From the NCBI RefSeq assembly GCF_018139145.2, contig NC_059475.1, forward strand, positions 10,712,437 to 10,776,436: DNA of 64,000 bases, given 5' to 3'. Made by a program: the position numbers and the translations under genes. A model generated the notes under the pieces. The model was not told where the DNA came from. It worked only from the letters and a program-made list of their open reading frames with translations, and made no database searches. The stretch is from Gymnogyps californianus (Eukaryota > Chordata > Aves > Accipitriformes > Cathartidae). Numbering within the stretch: position 1 is the stretch's first letter; each line of letters opens with the position of its first letter. Shown piece by piece: positions 59,320-64,000 of this stretch.

Positions 59320-60479
59320 ACACAGTGAAGGGAAAATTTTTCAAGGTAAATTCTTAGTAGTTGGCAGATTATAAATGTTTTGTCAAGTCCTGTGTAAACT
59401 CCTACTTTGCCTATTCTGTTCCTGTGTGATGAGTTTTATTTTGTGTACCAGTTTGAACGGTGATAGCTCTGTATGTGATTGGTCCCACGGTTGCATTTGT
59501 TGACATAAAATATTGGCTCACATGCCTTCTGAGGAAAAGATGAGTGTCTTTGGTTTCAAGGGCTAGCTCTGTTTGTATGGAGCTGGTGATAACACTTAAT
59601 TTTAACCCATTCAACACCTTTCTTAAAACAACCCACCAGCATACAGGTAGATTCTCTACTTGGCATGAAGCACTTCGGCTGTTGTAAGAATCCCAGAAAC
59701 AACTAACTAATCTATCCATCTTAGTCTGGACACTGTTTTTAAGCAGGGCTAGTATATATAAATAAATATACATATGTACTTGTCAATCCTGCCTGCTTCA
59801 TGTCTTACAGTCCTGAAAGGCTGGAAATAACCACATTTAAACCTAGTAAATACATTGCTATTATAAGTAACGAATACAGTTTTAGTAGCTTACTAACAGT
59901 TCAACGTAGTTTATTTACATACTGAACTCCACAGACAGTTTTATCTATTTATAAACAGGATGTAAAGATGCTGTTGCAGAAATCTAGCCAAGAGTGATGG
60001 AAACTGGTCAAAATTTGGAAGAAAATGAGAATAATGACATTTTATTTTCTTCAGTAGCTTAGAGAAGTCAGTCAATCTTGTCATTGCAATGACATGGGCA
60101 CATACAACTTTCATTTTCACAGACTAGCTGGGGTTGCTTTTAGCACAATGCATTTTCTAATTGACACTGTACTTTGAACTGTGTATTCCTTTTTTTCTTC
60201 ATTTTCATTGCCTTTTTTCCTCTGTTTTTTCTTCATTTTTAATGTCTTTTCTCCAACTTTGTCTGCCCAATACTTTCTCCCCCAGCTCTTCTTTTCGCTT
60301 GTCACTCCTCTGTTTCTAATTTCACGCGCTGAAGTGTTGCTAGAGTAATGTAGAATTCCCAGAAAATAAGGGCTGACTTCTATCAGAGAGTCTATTTCCT
60401 GCAAAATAATTATATTAAAAGTTCTACAAATTGCTTTAAGGATATAGAGTATATCATTCAAGTCACAAGGACCAGAAGA
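59320..60479. other. AT-rich noncoding stretch
   Basis: The 120-codon minus frame (59411-59773) and the 114-codon lysine-rich minus frame (60117-60461) match nothing I know. The latter comes from a T/C-rich plus-strand sequence. Confidence 0.4.
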
Positions 60480-61358
60480 TCAGTTCAGGAGATCAGGACA
60501 TCCATAATCTAGTTTTCTTTTGTGATATCTTGATGTGTTTATGGTGTGAAAGGGCTCCCTCTGCTTAAGCAAAACAGTTGTGTAGAGAAGGAAACCGCTT
60601 TGCCATAGCAAAAGTGTTGTGGTCCTGCTGCTTTGCCTGTGCCAGGGCCTTGGAAAGCTAGCTGCTGCTGTGAGGGGGTCAGCATATAGGTAGAGGCAGC
60701 TACTGCTGGGGAGGCAGAGCCACCCCAAAAGCCTTGCTTGGTGCCCAACCCTTCCCATCCATGTAGTTCTTCAGTTGGCTCATTGTTGCTCTCGATTCCC
60801 TTTCCTCTTCCCATTCCTGCCAGAAGATCAGGCTGGCCCTGGTCCCATATTCTCATGCAGGCCTGCTTCTGCTGCAGAGAAGCCCTGAGATGATTCTGTT
60901 TGTGTTGGTTGCTCAGTGGTTTAGTGAAATGAGTTACTGACCTTTCCGCTTCCTTAGAGGCAGTGATTACTTCACAGCTGACATTACATGGTGTAAATAA
61001 CATAGCTGAGAGCTGTAGGAACTGAATGAGTGAGCAGGAAAACTGAGTGAGCTTTCAGTTCAGGCCAGGGTGACGCAGCCAGTGTGTGGCAACAGTGCTT
61101 TTGCCTTTCCTTCTCTTCAGTGCTAAGCAGAGGAGTTCTGCTGTTGGGGTGAGCAGCCTCGTACCTTGTCCTCCAGAGCATGCAGTCAATACCAGTATGA
61201 TGAAATACAACATACAACCTCCTTGGTCTATAGATGGCATCATACAGTACTGCCACCAGTAAGGATATCTCCACGTGATGGTATTTCATAGACTTTGTTG
61301 CAGGATATTTCAATAAGAGGGACGATAATTGGTTTGGGCTGACTGTTTTAATATGCAT
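60480..61358 (-). other. Locally GC-richer region with two long minus frames
   Basis: The minus strand holds frames of 124 codons (60984-61358) and 154 codons (60539-61003) that overlap by 20 bases in different phases, plus a 92-codon frame (60480-60758) in a third phase. None has a recognisable domain, signal peptide or membrane segment. It may be an exon of a noncoding transcript, an old retrocopy, or simply GC-richer DNA with fewer stops. It is not CpG-rich, so there is no island promoter. Confidence 0.25.
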
Positions 61359-64000
61359 TTTTGTTATGGACTGAATGACTAGCTACAATTTCCTGTCATT
61401 GCCTATAGTTTCCCTTGGACTTATGCAAGCTTTTTTCAATTAGCCTGCTTTCTGAAGACTTTTCAGGAAACAAATCTGTTTATATGCATCTATCTGTACA
61501 CAAGGAAAAGAACAAGTCAGATCTATGAGGAACTGAAACCCAAAAAGTCCTCCACACTCTTATAATAAAACAACAGCAGTAGCCCAACATTTTTTAGTGC
61601 AAAACACTGCTGCTGCCATTTGCTACTAAATATTATGGAAGGATGCTGAAGGGGGTACATAAACTGAATTTGGTTATTTTTCAATAGTAGATCTCATAGT
61701 ATTTTTCTTGGCAATCATACTCATCCTCCTCTTTCAGATCATCTTTTTTTGTCTTTAGACAAATATCTTTGCTGCTTCAACATACAGTTACTTATTTAGT
61801 GGGCTCTCCTAATAGGAGTTAGCATTTCTTGCTACAGAAGTTGGTGACACTTATTAAAACTTTCCTCAGTTACTCGCTCTTATGAAAAAGTGTTGCTCTA
61901 TTTTTCTTCCTACTATGAGGTTTTTCAATGATTCATTTCTCTTTGGAAGTACTATTGGGTTTGATCTCACTTAATTTGCTCTGCATTTCTCATAAGCTCG
62001 CAGTGTGCTGAGAGCTTGCTGGTTTCAGAAATGTGCCAGTTTTAGTTTTGCATTTGAATTGGTTGCCATTTACAAGCCAAATGCTAACAGAGGTGGTTAC
62101 TAGAGCCTCACTGTTGTCTTTTTGCAAAGAACGTTGATTTTTATGGTGGTGTTTATGGATATAATGATACCAGGCCTATTTGTGTGCACAGTAGAGGTTA
62201 CACAAGTAATACAGGACAAGACCTTCATGGAGTTGTAAGGCCTTTTGAGAAAGGCTTCCAGCTCCTTTCAGGCCTTGACAAAGTTGCTCACCTGTGAAAG
62301 CTTTACCAGTAGAAACTTGTTGGAAGGAAAGCAGATCCAGGTGGCTATTGTGTAAATGTGGGGAGACCTTGTCTGAAAGGTTGTTAAAAGGAGAGAAAAT
62401 TAGAAGAGGGAAAGTAGATGTTTTAGCTTGTCCTCAGTTCTGGGGCTGTTTATACATATATGAGAGAGTTGTCTGTGAGAAATTGAATACTGAGATAATT
62501 TCACACTTGTGACTAAATGAATTTAATTAAAGTTATTTATTGCTCTTTCTCCCTGCTCCCACAAACACTTACTCAGTATCTTTATGTGGCTGTTAAAGGG
62601 TCATTAAAGTAGAAAACAAAGCATATGTTTTATTCCCCTGACTATTGGGGAAAAAAAACACTTGAATTAATAAGAATGCCAGGTTTCAGATGTGTTCCAA
62701 ACCACTGGGGACGCGTAAGTGAACACTGATGGAGAAATGGCTTCAACTTGTAACTGTCTGTTGGCTAGAGCTGTTTTTCAGTTCATTTTGATCATAGATA
62801 TTTTGAAGAAACTTTTCTTATTACTGCATCCTTTTAGGATTTGTTGGAGAGATTATATGTACTTCCTTGTAGATTTTTTTTTTTTAAAAGAACTACTTAA
62901 TTTCATCCCCCAGTAAAATTCTTTTCCACCTGGGTGATCTTAGTTTCATTTTGAGCAAAATATGGGTTGCTACTTCAACCTATTCAACAAAGTGTCTGTG
63001 TGCGCATATCACATCACACACAAATACCCACATCAGTCTTAAGGCAGAATATCAGGCCTTAGTTTCCAGAATCTCAGAATTAGAAGATGATACTCCTTCA
63101 GCCCCAGTCACAAAGCTGAAATGATTTCAGAATTTCCATTACACCTGTACTGTTGACAATTATTTTTCTCCCTGCAATATGGAGAATTTGGATATGAAAA
63201 GCCTTCATTCCTAAAAAATTTTGGTGAATTTTGTATTTATTTGATTTTGAGGGAACAAAAATACATTCTGAAAGCAGAGTTCAATGTCATTTATTAGCAA
63301 AGTAGCTTTGCTTTTGCTACAAGTCCCTCCTCTTTGTGGGTTGTGGAGTAGGCATTTTGTGGAGTTATCTTCAGATAGCCATGGACTGTAAATCCTGGGT
63401 TACCATCCTCTGATTTGAGTTAAAACAGTAGCTTCCTTTCACAGATCTAGTCTCACTTTTTGTTCCTGCTTATTTTGCATGTGTTGTATAGGGCAGGTGG
63501 TTGGGAAAAGGAAGAACAGCTTAAAGTGTGCTCAGTATCTATTGAATTAAAAAAAATTACTCTTATCATTTATATGAGTACAATTAAACATGTTACCCAG
63601 CTTAGATTTCGACTGGTTTGGGTTGAGCTGTGCAATGCGTAGCTGCAATTATGCTGAACTGTAGATATAACGTTCCCTGAGAATTCTAGTTTCAGGTCAA
63701 TAACCTTGTCTCTGTACAGTATATAAGAATTTCAATGCATTCTATTTCATTAGTCCTTGGTAAGTGGAAATCAGTATGAGTTCTTGCACTTTTAAGCAAT
63801 ATACTGTATAAGAAACCATGCAAGGCAATCTCTTGGGGAGTTTCTTTTTTGTTGTCACTTGAACTATATGTAACAAGAACCACAGAAAAAAACCCAGCTC
63901 TTCAAAGAACATATTCACTGAAGTGCTCCGTGTGATTCAGCATTGCCTTGAACGCCAGGGCAAAAAATATCTTAAAAGTACAGGGGGAAAGAGGGAGGTA
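61359..64000. other. AT-rich noncoding stretch
   Basis: No gene, repeat family or RNA gene was recognised up to the right edge. Confidence 0.5.

Noticed and set aside
63060..63120. Short text resembling the 3' end of a CR1 or MIR-like retroposon
   Set aside because: Only scattered word matches, with no tail repeat such as the ATTCTRTG units of CR1; not supportable.
1..64000. CRISPR array, operons, phage or plasmid features
   Set aside because: No regularly spaced direct repeats with unique spacers, no ribosome-binding-site pattern and no dense coding; the window is vertebrate nuclear DNA.

Overview
This window looks like nuclear DNA from a bird. It is AT-rich, almost free of open reading frames longer than about 130 codons, and poor in interspersed repeats. 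The three clear insertions are LTR elements whose sequence I recognise as families widespread in avian genomes. There are no bacterial-style gene clusters, no operons, no CRISPR array, and no tRNA or rRNA gene that I could see. It reads as intergenic or deep intronic sequence. I could not identify any complete host protein-coding gene, and most of the 64 kb is honestly featureless to the eye.

Layout. Positions 1-572 (minus strand) hold a coding-like stretch with a frameshift, possibly a retrocopy or a decayed exon. From about 0.6 to 8.1 kb the DNA is plain AT-rich noncoding sequence with one short exon-like segment at 2189-2250. A solo LTR of 1053 bp lies at 8150-9202, flanked by the 5-bp duplication ATAAG, and carries a seven-copy minisatellite. 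From 9.2 to 21.0 kb the DNA is again noncoding, with a perfect 20-bp palindrome at 15013-15032 and an exon-like segment at 18804-18900.

The retroviral cluster is at 21.0-26.8 kb. A minus-strand solo LTR (21000-21594, duplication GAGGG) is followed 1.9 kb later by a plus-strand, internally deleted provirus of a related family (23542-26784, duplication GGTGC). The provirus keeps both LTRs, a lysine-type primer binding site, a leader/gag-like remnant, and a frame-broken RNase H-integrase remnant whose D,D-35-E residues are still readable. Most of gag, the protease and the reverse transcriptase are missing, and no env is recognisable. It cannot be autonomous.

From 26.8 to 64 kb the sequence is noncoding. 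It contains a GC- and CpG-richer block at 34493-34832 (perhaps another mobile-element fragment), pyrimidine-skewed tracts at 36.1-36.7 and 55.6-56.0 kb, a perfect 14-bp-stem hairpin at 50138-50171, a degenerate three-copy tandem repeat at 51918-52300, several homopolymer and G/C-tract sequences, and a relatively GC-rich minus-strand ORF region at 60.5-61.4 kb. Nothing here amounts to a new biological system. The most informative items are the LTR pair and provirus, the LTR minisatellite, and the unreported-looking hairpin and tandem repeat.
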